The notes beneath the pieces are model-generated. The model saw only the letters and a list, made by a program, of their open reading frames with translations. It did no database searches and had not been told where the DNA came from. DNA of 64,000 nucleotides from Bacillus aquiflavi (lineage in GTDB: Bacteria; Bacillota; Bacilli; Bacillales; Cytobacillaceae): contig NZ_CP082780.1 of assembly GCF_019915265.1 (NCBI RefSeq), positions 1,860,001 through 1,924,000 on the forward strand. The letters are read 5' to 3'. Positions 1 through 8,563 of the stretch are shown piece after piece; positions within the stretch are counted from its first letter, which is position 1; each line of letters begins with the position of its first letter. A program made the position numbers and the translations under genes.

Positions 1-550
1 AACATTTTACTCCTTTTTCATCTATCAATGTGCTTGTTTTTTTAAAATAATAGTTCTTCTCCTCGTACATGCCGATTAAGTTATACCTTGCATCATAAAA
101 ATAGCTTTCTTTTCTCTTTCTCCTTTTCAAATGATAGATTCCCTTTATCTCTCCCCTCTCGTCATAAAGAGCATATTTTTTACGCTCTTTTATTCCAGTA
201 GTTTTCATTTCTTTTATTTCACCTACTAAAATGCCGTTTTGATGAAAAATAAGAATGTGGAGTGATAAGTCTGGGTTAAAAGTTAATAAAAAATCAGTTC
301 CTGTAAGTAATGACGGTGTTTTCTTGTCGCTCTCTTGCCAACAAACTTGCTTTGCTTTATAGTCATATTGTAAAAATAAAACATAGCTGCCAATACTATA
401 AGTTAGGAATGGAATCGTGAAAAGAAAAGTTTGATAAAAATCGCCGAGTTTGATCGTGAGGATGACTATTAAAATAGCGGGAATAAATGCTGCTAACCCT
501 CCATTTAATGAAGAAACGGCGTTTTGCCGGTAATGTTGTTGAATATTCAT
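1..550 (-). CDS. Membrane protein of unknown function, 3' end cut off by window edge
   Basis: An open frame runs leftward from ATG at 550 to the window edge (about 183 codons) without a stop, so the C-terminus is outside the window. The start has a clear AAGGAG ribosome site a few bases upstream. The N-terminal third holds two hydrophobic segments (about residues 17-34 and 40-62). The rest is soluble and rich in Lys, Tyr and Asp, with repeated short Tyr-Asp turns (YALYDERGEIKG, SYFYDARYNLIG) that look like weak internal repeats. It diverges from the YdcF-like gene at 623, leaving a 72-base shared upstream region. I do not recognise the family. Confidence 0.75.
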   Translation of the reverse strand, partial: MNIQQHYRQNAVSSLNGGLAAFIPAILIVILTIKLGDFYQTFLFTIPFLTYSIGSYVLFLQYDYKAKQVCWQESDKKTPSLLTGTDFLLTFNPDLSLHILIFHQNGILVGEIKEMKTTGIKERKKYALYDERGEIKGIYHLKRRKRKESYFYDARYNLIGMYEEKNYYFKKTSTLIDEKGVKC

Positions 551-622
551 AAAGTTCTCCTTGTAAAAAACTTATTAACTGTTCACTGTCCTTACTATAT
601 CTATTAACTATTTAAATAAAAC

Positions 623-1204
623 ATGAATGGGATGTTGAAATATTTGAAAAAGAAGCTTATTTTACTAGTGCTTTTTATCGTAATCATGATGATTTCTTAT
701 TTTCACTTACAGATCATGACGACTGCAAGCAAGACGCCGCCGGGGGAAGTTGACTATTTAATTGTGTTAGGAGCAAAGGTGAATGGAGAAGAGATGTCCC
801 CTAGCTTATATAATCGAGCGCAAAAAGCTCTTGAATATTTACAAAATAATTTGGATACAAAAGTCATTTTAACTGGCGGTCAAGGTCCTGACGAAGGGAT
901 TGCAGAAGCTGAAGCGCTACGGAGATTTTTTGAAAAGGAAGGGCTCCAAAAAGATCGTATTTTAATTGAGGATCGATCTACCTCTACTTATGAAAATTTA
1001 TTATTTACAAAAAAGCTGTATGGAATTGAAAAAGCAGTTATTGTCAGTAATGATTTCCATTTATATCGTTCTGTTAAGTTAGCAGAAAAATTGAAAATTG
1101 AAGCCTATCCATTAGCCGCAGAAACACCGGCAACGAAAAAAAAAAAAAATATTCATGTATTTAAGAGAATATGCAGCAATCTTGAAAATGTTCATTTTTG
1201 GTAA
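623..1204 (+). CDS. YdcF/ElyC/SanA-like (DUF218) membrane-anchored protein
   Basis: This 193-residue protein begins with a basic stretch and one membrane-spanning segment (about residues 10-30). A DUF218 fold follows: a VDYLIVLGAKV strand, VILTGGQGPDE, a conserved-type EA-EALRRFF helix, ILIEDRSTSTYENL and AVIVSNDFHLYRS. The order and motifs match the YdcF/SanA family, implicated in envelope functions but with no settled enzyme activity. The length is normal. The listed ATG lacks a good ribosome site, and the in-frame ATG at 632 is an equally possible start. A run of 11 A near codon 172 precedes a short, poorly conserved tail, so the true C-terminus could be altered by slippage. Confidence 0.8.
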   Translation: MNGMLKYLKKKLILLVLFIVIMMISYFHLQIMTTASKTPPGEVDYLIVLGAKVNGEEMSPSLYNRAQKALEYLQNNLDTKVILTGGQGPDEGIAEAEALRRFFEKEGLQKDRILIEDRSTSTYENLLFTKKLYGIEKAVIVSNDFHLYRSVKLAEKLKIEAYPLAAETPATKKKKNIHVFKRICSNLENVHFW

Positions 1205-1227
1205 ATAGCAACACTACTTCTCTCATC

Positions 1228-1256
1228 TTTACAATTACTTATATTCTTGTTATGAT
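1228..1256 (+). promoter_or_regulatory. Probable sigma-A promoter of the TPP-riboswitch transcript
   Basis: TTTACA at 1228-1233, a 17-base spacer, then TATGAT at 1251-1256. It lies about 25 bases before the riboswitch aptamer, as expected for its transcript. Confidence 0.6.
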
Positions 1257-1280
1257 AATTTCAATCGAATAAACGTGTAA

Positions 1281-1366
1281 CACTAGGGGGGCCGTACTGG
1301 CTGAGATTGAACTTTGTTCTAGACCCTTTGAACCTGAACTGGTTAATACCTGCGTAGGGAAGTGGC
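1281..1366 (+). ncRNA. TPP riboswitch (THI element)
   Basis: The segment contains the conserved thiamine-pyrophosphate aptamer blocks in order: a GGGGG stem strand, CTGAGA at 1301, ACCCTTTGAACCTGA, and CTGCGTAGGGAAGTGG near the 3' end. It is followed by an intrinsic terminator and then the thiZXY genes, so high TPP should cause termination before the transporter genes. Confidence 0.95.
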
Positions 1367-1404
1367 GATCATCATTAAAATATATCATAACATATTTTAA
1401 TATA

Positions 1405-1442
1405 AACCACTCTTTATGCTAAAGAGTGGTTTGTTTTTTTTA
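1405..1442 (+). terminator. Riboswitch expression-platform terminator
   Basis: A 12-bp perfect stem (AAACCACTCTTT / AAAGAGTGGTTT) with a 5-base loop, followed by a T-rich run. It sits between the TPP aptamer and thiZ, the usual position for TPP-dependent attenuation. Confidence 0.9.
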
Positions 1443-1578
1443 TTAATCATGTTTCGTTCGAAAAAAGAACAGATTGTGACAAATGTGCTGTGCACCTCAC
1501 CTGCAACAATTGTCTTCAAGCTGAAAAAGAGAGGTGTTCCTCGTTTAACTAGTTAATTGAAAGACTGAAGGTGGAAAA

Positions 1579-2319
1579 ATGACGCTTTATTTACATAATG
1601 TTACTTATGGAATCATTGATAATTCAGGAAATAAAAAAAATATTATTAACAAATTAAATCTCCAAATAGACAAAGGAACGTTTGTTTCATTAATAGGAAA
1701 AAGTGGGACTGGAAAAAGCACAATATTTAAATTAATAGCTGGACTTATTAACGCAGAAGAAGGAGAAATATGTGTGAACGGTCATCCAGCCTCGTTGGGA
1801 TGTGTCGGTTATATGCCTCAGCGTGATCTTTTGTTGCCGTGGAGAACCGTACTTGAAAACTTAATGCTCGTCAGAGAAATTCAAAAGGACTCACTCGTAA
1901 CAAAAGAAAAAGCGCGAGAATGGCTGGAACGAGTTGGGTTATTAGAGTATGAAAATGCTCTTCCGTCTGAACTTTCGGGCGGTATGAGACAACGAGTTGC
2001 TTTTTTGCGAACAGTGTTAACAGGAAAAGAAGTTTTGTTATTGGATGAACCATTCGGTGCTCTTGATGCCTTAACAAAAAGAGAGATGCATTCATGGCTA
2101 TTATCATTTTGGCAGCAATTAAATAAAACGATTTTCTTTATTACCCATGATTTAGAGGAAGCCGTATTGTTAAGTGATAAAATTATCCTATTACATCCAA
2201 ATGATCAAGCAGAAGAGTTTAAAGTAGAACTGCCGCGTCCTAGAAATGCTCAAATGATTCATACAGTAGAAATGATAAAATATCGACAAAATTTGGAGAA
2301 GCGAATTTCCAATGAATAG
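1579..2319 (+). CDS. thiZ: ABC transporter ATPase for thiamine-precursor (formylaminopyrimidine) uptake
   Basis: The 246-residue ATPase carries Walker A (GKSGTGKST, about residue 40), Q-loop (MPQRDLLLPW), signature LSGGMRQR and Walker B LLLDEPFGALD, and the H-loop ITHDLEEA. It belongs to the nitrate/taurine/pyrimidine-type importer family. GAAGGTGG lies about five bases before the ATG. Its stop overlaps the permease start, and the operon is behind a TPP riboswitch. This supports ThiXYZ, which in Bacillus halodurans imports formylaminopyrimidine for HMP salvage. The substrate is inferred from context, not from the ATPase itself. Confidence 0.88.
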   Translation: MTLYLHNVTYGIIDNSGNKKNIINKLNLQIDKGTFVSLIGKSGTGKSTIFKLIAGLINAEEGEICVNGHPASLGCVGYMPQRDLLLPWRTVLENLMLVREIQKDSLVTKEKAREWLERVGLLEYENALPSELSGGMRQRVAFLRTVLTGKEVLLLDEPFGALDALTKREMHSWLLSFWQQLNKTIFFITHDLEEAVLLSDKIILLHPNDQAEEFKVELPRPRNAQMIHTVEMIKYRQNLEKRISNE

Positions 2320-3085
2320 ATTAAAGACGTTTTTTACCCAATATCGCTTATTTTTTCTTTTTTTTATTACGACTATTTTCATTTGGGAATTAGCAGTTCA
2401 ACTGGAAAAGGTACCTTCATTTATTATTCCAGCACCATCGGCAATATTACTAATGATCATTGAACATAAACAATCACTGTTTGGCGAACATTTAACCGCT
2501 ACATTAAAGGAAGTTGCCCTTGGATTTATGATTGCCTTAATCGGCGGATCAAGTCTTGCTGTGGCAATGTTTTTTTCAAAGTCTATTGAGAAAATGCTGT
2601 ATCCAGTTGTGTTAATATCACAAACGATTCCGATTATCGCCCTCTCTCCTGTGTTCGTCTTATGGTTTGGCTATACCATTTGGAGTAAAGTTGCTGTAAC
2701 TGTTTTAATTACATTCTTTCCAATTGTCGTAAGCACGTATGATGGACTTAAAAACAGTGATCCAGAATATACCGAATTGTTAAAATCAATGGGCGCAAGT
2801 CGTTGGCAATTGTTTACTAAAATACAAATTCCAATGGCATTGCCGTCATTTTTCTCAGGTTTGAAGCTTGCGATTGTTTTTTCAGTTGTTGGCGCCACAA
2901 TCGGGGAATGGCTTGGGGCAAGTGAGGGACTTGGCTATTACAGTAGAAGAATGTCAGGTAATTTGAATGCAGAAGGTGTGTTTGCTGCTGTCACAATCTT
3001 ATCGTTTTTAGGGATGAGCTTTTTTTTACTCGTGACGATATTAGAACGGCGAATATTAAAATGGAAGCTAGAAAAGAAAAGGTGA
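2312..3085 (+). CDS. thiX: ABC transporter permease for thiamine-precursor uptake
   Basis: A 257-residue integral membrane protein of the SsuC/TauC/ThiX permease type with about six hydrophobic segments. The EAA loop that docks to the ATPase is visible around residues 150-175 (ELLKSMGASRWQLFTKIQIP). The start codon overlaps thiZ by 8 bases, so the two are probably translationally coupled. It belongs with thiZ and the damaged thiY and is under the same TPP riboswitch. Confidence 0.88.
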   Translation: MNRLKTFFTQYRLFFLFFITTIFIWELAVQLEKVPSFIIPAPSAILLMIIEHKQSLFGEHLTATLKEVALGFMIALIGGSSLAVAMFFSKSIEKMLYPVVLISQTIPIIALSPVFVLWFGYTIWSKVAVTVLITFFPIVVSTYDGLKNSDPEYTELLKSMGASRWQLFTKIQIPMALPSFFSGLKLAIVFSVVGATIGEWLGASEGLGYYSRRMSGNLNAEGVFAAVTILSFLGMSFFLLVTILERRILKWKLEKKR

Positions 3086-3094
3086 TGGTATTTT

Positions 3095-4108
3095 ATGAGA
3101 CGAAGCTTTTTTATAGGATTCATGATTAGTTGTATCGTATTTATTTTTGCAGGCTGTACGCAAAATAATGAAGAAGGAAAAAAGGATGAAAAGACGACTG
3201 AAAAAGTAAGTATTATGCTAGATTGGTATCCTAATGCCGTTCATTCTGCGATTTATACAGCCGTTGAAAAAGGCTATTTTACCAAAGAAGGAATCGATGT
3301 TGATATTAAAATGCCAGCAGAAACGAACGATCCATTGCGACTTGTAGCTGCTGGTAAAGTAGACTTAGCAATTAGCTACCAGCCTCAAGTCGTCGTTTCG
3401 CGTGCCGAAGGGATTCCAGTCGTTTCCCTAGCTGCTTTTGTGCGGCATCCACTTGATCATTTAATGGTGCCGGAAACAAGTCATATTAATAGTCCGAAAG
3501 ATCTTGAAGGGAAAAATATCGGCTACTCTTCAATTGAAATTGAAGAAGCGATTTTAAATGTAATGGTAAATAGCGACGGCGGCGACTAAAAAAAAGTAAA
3601 TATGATTGATGTTGGGTGGGATTTAATTCCTGCTATTTCTACTGAGAAAGTCGATGGAATTATTGGCGGTTATATTAACCACGAACGTGTACTGCTTGAG
3701 AAAGAAGGGCATCCGATGATAACGATTAACCCTGTAGATTTCGGTGTTCCTGACTACTATGAACTTGTACTCGTCGCAAGTGAAAAAGGATTAAAAGAAA
3801 ATGAGGAATTGTTTAAAAGATTTTGGAAAGCAGTTTCAAAAGGACAAAAAGATGTAACAAAAGATCCAAAAGGCGGCTTAAATATACTGCTTGGGCAAGA
3901 AAATGAAAGCTTTCCTCTTGATCAAGATGTTGAAACAGAAAGCTTAAACGTCCTTCTTCCATTAATGAATGATGATGAGTTGCCATTTGGTTATCAAGAT
4001 GAAGCTGTTTGGGCAGAGGTCGCAAATTGGCTCTTCGATACAGGAATAGTGAAAGAAAAAATAGATGTTAAAGATGCTTATATGAATCTAGTTGACAAAA
4101 ATGACTAG
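3095..4108 (+). pseudogene. thiY: Substrate-binding lipoprotein of the thiamine-precursor ABC importer, interrupted by a stop
   Basis: NMT1/THI5-type periplasmic-binding fold with a lipoprotein signal (IFAGC) and the typical LDWYPNAVHSAIYTA strand. The frame is stopped by TAA at 3587-3589, after residue 164. The same frame then continues without further stops to 4108 (KKVNMIDVGWDLIPAI...), giving a full family length of about 337 residues. No frameshift is needed. A TTA-to-TAA change next to a run of eight A, or two compensating miscalls, would explain it. If real, it removes the binding protein of the importer and would disable uptake. Fragments are 3095-3589 and roughly 3590-4108. Confidence 0.85.
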
Positions 4109-4120
4109 CTACCTCATTGG

Positions 4121-4165
4121 AGCTGTCTATAAGGCTAATTACAGTCTTATAGACAGCTTGTTTAT
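4121..4165. terminator. Bidirectional terminator between thiY and yxlG-like gene
   Basis: A long stem (AGCTGTCTATAAG at 4121 pairing with CTTATAGACAGCT ending at 4158), flanked by a T-rich stretch on the plus strand. It separates two convergent operons. Confidence 0.8.
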
Positions 4166-4168
4166 TCT

Positions 4169-4948
4169 TTAAGTTGCAAGTTCTTTTTTCCGAAAAATGA
4201 ATACTGAGAAAATAAGCAACATCACAATTAAAATGAATGAAATGAGAACAGTACCAGTAATCTCATCAGGCAATTCACCTAAAGTTAAAAAGCTGCCAGC
4301 ATATACAGATAATTGAGACGGGCTCCATTTAAGCCAATGAGAAAGTAACCCGCCAACTAAATTTAAAATAATGATCACGGATAAAGAGGTAAATGCAACT
4401 GCTCCCGGTGACTTTAACATCGCATTAAAGAATAACGATACAGTTAACACAAATATGAGCCAAATTCCATAAAGCATAAAGATGATGAAAAAATCTCCGA
4501 ATGGGATAGGTTCAAACAAAATACCGACATAATACCAGCTAGCTAAAAACCCTAAAAAATATGATAACAAAAGCAATAAAAGAGCACCTGTCCATTTTGC
4601 AGTTACATAATAAGCTACTGAAACTGGTTTCACTAAGATCATCCCAGCAACACCACTTTTGCGCTCAGCAGAAATTAAACCCATTGTTAATAAAACAATG
4701 ACTAATACACCCATTATGTTAAACTGATTGACCGTCATCATTAACACTTCTTGTGCACTTGGAGTCGGAATTTCAATAATTGTTCCTTCGGGAAGGTCTC
4801 CTACTGCATCAAGAATTTGCGGCATATAATAAGACGTTAGCGGATCCATCATTCCTAGTAAAATAAACGTCATCGGAACCCAGATCCATTTAAAGCTCCG
4901 CCACATCTCAAGTATTTCTTTATTTAATAAAATCGACCATTGCCTCAT
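4169..4948 (-). CDS. ABC-2 type exporter permease, YxlG-like
   Basis: A 259-residue ABC-2 permease with about six membrane segments: one near residue 20, a long extracytoplasmic loop, then five more in the C-terminal half. ISAERKSGVAGMILVKPVS is the usual cytoplasmic coupling stretch. It starts immediately at the end of the ATPase gene. The trio PLDc_N-type small protein, ATPase and permease matches the B. subtilis yxlE-yxlF-yxlG part of the sigY operon; the sigY, yxlC and yxlD genes are not present here. The substrate is unknown. Confidence 0.8.
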   Translation of the reverse strand: MRQWSILLNKEILEMWRSFKWIWVPMTFILLGMMDPLTSYYMPQILDAVGDLPEGTIIEIPTPSAQEVLMMTVNQFNIMGVLVIVLLTMGLISAERKSGVAGMILVKPVSVAYYVTAKWTGALLLLLLSYFLGFLASWYYVGILFEPIPFGDFFIIFMLYGIWLIFVLTVSLFFNAMLKSPGAVAFTSLSVIIILNLVGGLLSHWLKWSPSQLSVYAGSFLTLGELPDEITGTVLISFILIVMLLIFSVFIFRKKELAT

Positions 4949-5856
4949 TATTTTTGCACCACCTTCATAAAAACATCTTCAAGTGTGATTTTACTAATTT
5001 CAAACTTTACTAGCGGCCAGTTTTTTTCTGAAATTTCATTAAGAAATGCTGATTTAGCTGCATCTACATCTGTGACGATGACACTTGCTTTATTTCCATC
5101 AACAATGATTGAAGAAATGAGGTGCTGATCTGTGAAGGAACGTACGTATTCCTCTGTTTTTTTATGAAACACAAAATCAATTTTCGCTTGTTGATGTTTG
5201 TCACGAAGCTCATCCATCGTTCCTGATTCGACAATTTGACCGTTATGAAGAAATAAAATTTCATCACAAACTTCTTCGGCGTCATTTAAAATATGAGTAG
5301 AAAATAATATCGTTGTTTCTTTTTTTAGTTTTTCTAATAGCGTCAACACTTCACGGCGACCAAATGGATCTAAAGCAGATACAGGTTCATCAAGCATCAC
5401 GAGCTGTGGCCGATGAATAATCGCTTGTGCAATTCCTAAACGCTGTCTCATTCCTCCTGAATAATTACCGATTTTGCGGTTTTTCGCATCTAAAATATCA
5501 ACGAGTTCAAGTAGTTCCAATGCCCTTTCTTGTGCAAGACTGCTAGATAAACCAGCTAGTTTCCCAACATACTCAAGAAATTCCCGTCCTGTCATCCAAT
5601 CGTAAAAAACAGGGTGCTGCGGAAGATAACCGATATATTTGCGAATATCGCTCCCCTTCTTAACATCTTCAAACAGAATTGTTCCACTTGATGACTTCAT
5701 TAATCCAGCAAGCATGAGAAGTGTTGTTGTTTTTCCTGCACCGTTTGGTCCCAATAAGGCAATACATTTCCCCTTCTTTAAGAGAAAGTCAATTCCTTTT
5801 ACTACTTCTTTATTTTGAAATCTTTTTGATAAGCCTTTAACTTTGATTACAGCCAT
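4948..5856 (-). CDS. ABC transporter ATPase, YxlF-like
   Basis: The 302-residue ATPase has Walker A GPNGAGKTT (about residue 35), signature YSGGMRQRL, Walker B LVMLDEPVSALD and the H-loop FSTHILNDAEEVCD. About 90 further residues form the C-terminal extension typical of exporter ATPases paired with ABC-2 permeases. It overlaps or abuts both neighbours by one base, indicating one transcript. It is probably a YxlF homologue; what is exported cannot be read from the sequence. Confidence 0.83.
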   Translation of the reverse strand: MAVIKVKGLSKRFQNKEVVKGIDFLLKKGKCIALLGPNGAGKTTTLLMLAGLMKSSSGTILFEDVKKGSDIRKYIGYLPQHPVFYDWMTGREFLEYVGKLAGLSSSLAQERALELLELVDILDAKNRKIGNYSGGMRQRLGIAQAIIHRPQLVMLDEPVSALDPFGRREVLTLLEKLKKETTILFSTHILNDAEEVCDEILFLHNGQIVESGTMDELRDKHQQAKIDFVFHKKTEEYVRSFTDQHLISSIIVDGNKASVIVTDVDAAKSAFLNEISEKNWPLVKFEISKITLEDVFMKVVQK

Positions 5857-6056
5857 TAATCATTTCTCCTTCCAAAGATGAAATAAACAATTGGACCGAT
5901 AATACTAATGCATAAAATGACGAGTGCCCACACCCATTTAGGACCATTTGTGTTTTTACTTCGAACTAAATCAATAATGGCAATGATTAAAAGAATAAAT
6001 TGGATCACGACAAATGGTAATAGCAAAGCCCAATTAATCGATTGTAATAATTCCAC
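5856..6056 (-). CDS. Small PLDc_N-type membrane protein, YxlE-like
   Basis: 66 residues with two hydrophobic segments and the C-terminal GPKWVWALVILCISIIGPI-VYFIFGRR pattern of the PLDc_N (phospholipase D nuclease N-terminal) family, here standing alone. In B. subtilis the equivalent YxlE acts with YxlD as a negative regulator of sigma-Y. No sigma factor is adjacent here, so that role is only a possibility. A good AAGGAGG site lies upstream. It is first in the yxlEFG-like operon. Confidence 0.8.
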   Translation of the reverse strand: MELLQSINWALLLPFVVIQFILLIIAIIDLVRSKNTNGPKWVWALVILCISIIGPIVYFIFGRRND

Positions 6057-6232
6057 TCTGAAAACCTCCTTACGGTTTGGTTAATTATAAGACGCACAAT
6101 GATGTCAAATCGTTCATTCATATTTTTTGAAATTTTATCCGTGTAATTTATGAATATAAAACAAGTAGTTCTTGTTTTGGACAAGAAGAATACATTTTAT
6201 ATTGGAAACATCATCGTTTGGGGGTTTTAGAA

Positions 6233-7015
6233 ATGATGTCAAAAATAGAAGCTTTTTTTCTAGGTGTCATTCAAGGTTTAACAGAATTTTTGCCGATCTC
6301 AAGCACAGGACATCTATATTTAGGAAGACATTTGTTCGGTTTAGACGAAGCGGGGTTGTTTCTTGATACGATGTTGCATGTTGGGACACTACTAGCTGTT
6401 CTTGTTGTTTACAAACATGAACTCGTTAAAATAGTAAGAAATCCATTTTGCAAATTATCATTTTTATTAATCATTGGGACGATTCCTGCCGTCATCATTG
6501 GATTTCTCTTTAATGATTTTTTTGACTCGATATCAAAAACAGGGGTTACGATTGGATGGGAATTTTTATTTACCGGTCTTATTTTATGGATGGCAGACGG
6601 GATTCGTAATGGGGCAAAAAAAATGGAGCATATCGGGTATAAAGATGCCTTCTTTATTGGTACCTTTCAAGCCGCAGCCATTCTTCCGGCTGTATCGCGC
6701 TCAGGCTTAACGATTGCCGCTGGTCTATTCCGCAAACTTGATCGTGAAACAGCTGCTTATTTTTCATTTCTGCTATCTATCCCCGCAATTGGCGGCGGGG
6801 TCATTCTCCAATTCAAAGAAATGTTTACTGGTCAAGTTGAGCATATTTCATTTAGCAGTTTATTTGTTGCTACTTTAACGTCAGCCATTTTCGGTTATTT
6901 AGCAGTAGTTTGGATGATTCAATTTTTAAAAAGAAAGTCTTTAAAGTTATTTGCCATTTATGTTTGGATTTTAGGGATGACAATTTTAACTCTTCAAGCA
7001 ACAGGGGCTTTTTAA
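6233..7015 (+). CDS. uppP: Undecaprenyl-diphosphatase (UppP/BacA family)
   Basis: A polytopic protein of about 260 residues that dephosphorylates undecaprenyl pyrophosphate, recycling the cell-wall lipid carrier. Both BacA signature regions are present: GLTEFLPISSTGH near the N-terminus and LPAVSRSGLTI in the middle. I chose ATG 6233 because GGGGG lies 8 bases upstream; the longer frame beginning TTG 6218 would need a weak site. The next gene encodes a DedA protein and starts 22 bases downstream, so the two are probably co-transcribed. Confidence 0.93.
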   Translation: MMSKIEAFFLGVIQGLTEFLPISSTGHLYLGRHLFGLDEAGLFLDTMLHVGTLLAVLVVYKHELVKIVRNPFCKLSFLLIIGTIPAVIIGFLFNDFFDSISKTGVTIGWEFLFTGLILWMADGIRNGAKKMEHIGYKDAFFIGTFQAAAILPAVSRSGLTIAAGLFRKLDRETAAYFSFLLSIPAIGGGVILQFKEMFTGQVEHISFSSLFVATLTSAIFGYLAVVWMIQFLKRKSLKLFAIYVWILGMTILTLQATGAF

Positions 7016-7037
7016 AATATTTGAAGGAATGATAGCA

Positions 7038-7634
7038 GTGGAAACATTTGTATTAACCATTTTCGAATATTTAGCGGAACTTGGGTATTTTGGAATTGCA
7101 CTCGGTTTAATGATTGAAGTGATTCCAAGCAAAATTGTTTTAAGCTATGGAGGGTTTTTAATTAGTATTGGAAAAATTAATTTTTTTGGTGCTTTTTTAG
7201 CAGGGGTAATTGGCGGAACGCTTGCACAAATCTTTTTATACTGGTTAGGCTTATACGGAGGAAGACCTTTTCTGAATCGCTTCGGAAATTATTTATTCAT
7301 TAATGAACGTCAGCTTAATGCGGCGGAAGCTTGGTTTGATCGATACGGAACAGGAGTGATTTTTACCGCAAGATTTATTCCTGTCATCCGCCATGCGATT
7401 TCAATTCCAGCGGGGATTAGTAAAATGCCGCTTTCACAATTCACCGTTTATACAGTTGCAGCGATCATTCCTTGGACTGTGCTCTTTTTACTGCTTGGCA
7501 TGGAGCTTGGTGAGCATTGGCACAACATAAAAGATTATGCCCGTCCATTTCTAAAACCAATTATATTTTTGACAATCGTTTCTGCCTCTATTTATTTTAT
7601 TTATACAAACTGGAAAAAGAAGCACAATCGTTAA
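7038..7634 (+). CDS. DedA-family membrane protein, possible undecaprenyl-phosphate flippase
   Basis: About 198 residues with the DedA signature FTARFIPVIRHAISIPAGISKMP in the middle and several membrane segments. The start is probably GTG 7038, since GAAGGA lies 9 bases upstream of it. ATG 7029 directly abuts that site and is a poorer choice. Some DedA proteins (B. subtilis UptA/YngC) have been reported to return undecaprenyl phosphate across the membrane. Placement directly after uppP suggests one carrier-recycling unit, though that is inference. Confidence 0.85.
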   Translation: METFVLTIFEYLAELGYFGIALGLMIEVIPSKIVLSYGGFLISIGKINFFGAFLAGVIGGTLAQIFLYWLGLYGGRPFLNRFGNYLFINERQLNAAEAWFDRYGTGVIFTARFIPVIRHAISIPAGISKMPLSQFTVYTVAAIIPWTVLFLLLGMELGEHWHNIKDYARPFLKPIIFLTIVSASIYFIYTNWKKKHNR

Positions 7635-7754
7635 TCCCGTTGTTAAATTGTTAAAAATCGCAGAAAATATTTTAAATAAAATTAACAAATTATCTATTTA
7701 TTTTTTGCTTGTTTTTTTGTATGATGTTTTTACAATCAAATAAAACGGAAATGC

Positions 7755-7913
7755 CGTGAGATATTTAGGGAAGGCAAATGGTGCGCCACCAGTATACTGG
7801 TTCTAGTGGGTTCGATTCCCACCCCGAAATTTTTTAGAAACTTTATAAAAAATTTCGAGGGTGGACTCAAAATCCGTTCAGGATCAGACTGCCCTCAAAT
7901 TGGAGGGATATAC
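7755..7913 (+). promoter_or_regulatory. tRNA-like structured leader with competing hairpins
   Basis: Upstream of the GNAT gene is a dense set of pairings. ATTTAGGG (7763-7770) can pair with CCCGAAAT (7823-7830) like an acceptor stem. GTGGG/CCCAC (7806-7810, 7818-7822) encloses TTCGATT, a textbook T-arm. GGC/GCC resembles a D-stem and the palindrome ACCAGTATACTGGT (7788-7801) sits where an anticodon arm would be, but with no 7-base loop. Competing with the T-arm, CCACCC-CGAAATTTTTTA (7819-7836) can pair with the segment 7845-7863, giving about 18 bp with one bulge. Further on, CCCTC (7892-7896) can pair either with GAGGG (7857-7861) or with the gene's own ribosome site GAGGG (7903-7907). I know no Rfam class that fits. 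Confidence 0.55.
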
Positions 7914-8473
7914 ATGCTAAAGAAACGTGATTTGCAAGATTGCTACGCTTTGTACGAACTGATGACGCACCCAGATGTCTTCCCTTTTGTACGCCAAAAA
8001 GCACATTCATTTGATGAGTTTCTTTTTATTTCAAAACAGACGATTGAAGCGGAAGAGCGAGGCGAGTTAATTTCACGGACAATTCTTGATGAATGGTCTA
8101 CTCCAATTGGGACGATCAATTTATATGATATTAACAATTATGCTGGTTTTCTCGGAACGTGGCTTGGAAAGCCGTATCATGGGAAAGGTTATAATCATTT
8201 GGCAAAGAAAGCTTTTTTTGCGGAACTATTTTACGAACTTCATATTGAAACAATTTACATGCGTATTCGAATAGAAAACACTCGCTCAATTAAAGCAGCG
8301 AAAAAAAACTACCTTATGCTATGAAAGTGAATAGGACGAGGAAATCGCTTTATGAACAAATCAATCGTCATGGAAAGATATATGACCTTTATGAGATTTC
8401 TAAAGATCACTATACATTGCATTACTTGCGAAATGAGGAGCTTCAACAAGCATCTCGCTTACTAGAAGCATAG
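7914..8473 (+). pseudogene. GNAT-family N-acetyltransferase (RimJ/RimL type), frameshifted
   Basis: ATG 7914 follows GGAGGG with 6-base spacing and encodes an acetyltransferase of the ribosomal-protein-acetylase type. The acetyl-CoA segment is GTWLGKPYHGKGYNHLAKKAF (about residues 80-100) and IYMRIRIENTRSIKAAKK follows. At the run of eight A (8301-8308) the frame is lost and ends at 8324. Shifting by one base restores KKLPYAMKVNRTRKSLYEQI... to a stop at 8473, giving about 186 residues, the expected family size. The lesion is either a real slippage mutation or a miscalled homopolymer. The frame also extends upstream to GTG 7806 across the structured leader, but the ribosome site favours 7914. 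Confidence 0.8.
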
Positions 8474-8563
8474 TCTTCATCCGATCACTGTAAATAGATT
8501 AAAGTAAAATCATTAGCAATACAAAGTTCACCACTTTTACTCTTTATCTTTGGTTATCATTTG

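Noticed and set aside
1449-1556. 35-codon plus-strand ORF between the ri­boswitch terminator and thiZ
   Set aside because: No ribosome site and no recognisable product; probably chance.
7741-7800. Possible cobalamin or c-di-GMP riboswitch (GGGAAGGCAAATGGTG-like core)
   Set aside because: Only short fragments of either consensus are present; the conserved partner blocks that should follow are missing.
7763-7830. Functional tRNA gene
   Set aside because: The T-arm is perfect but there is no 7-base anticodon loop, the acceptor has a mismatch, and the AT-rich ends are unlike bacterial tRNAs.
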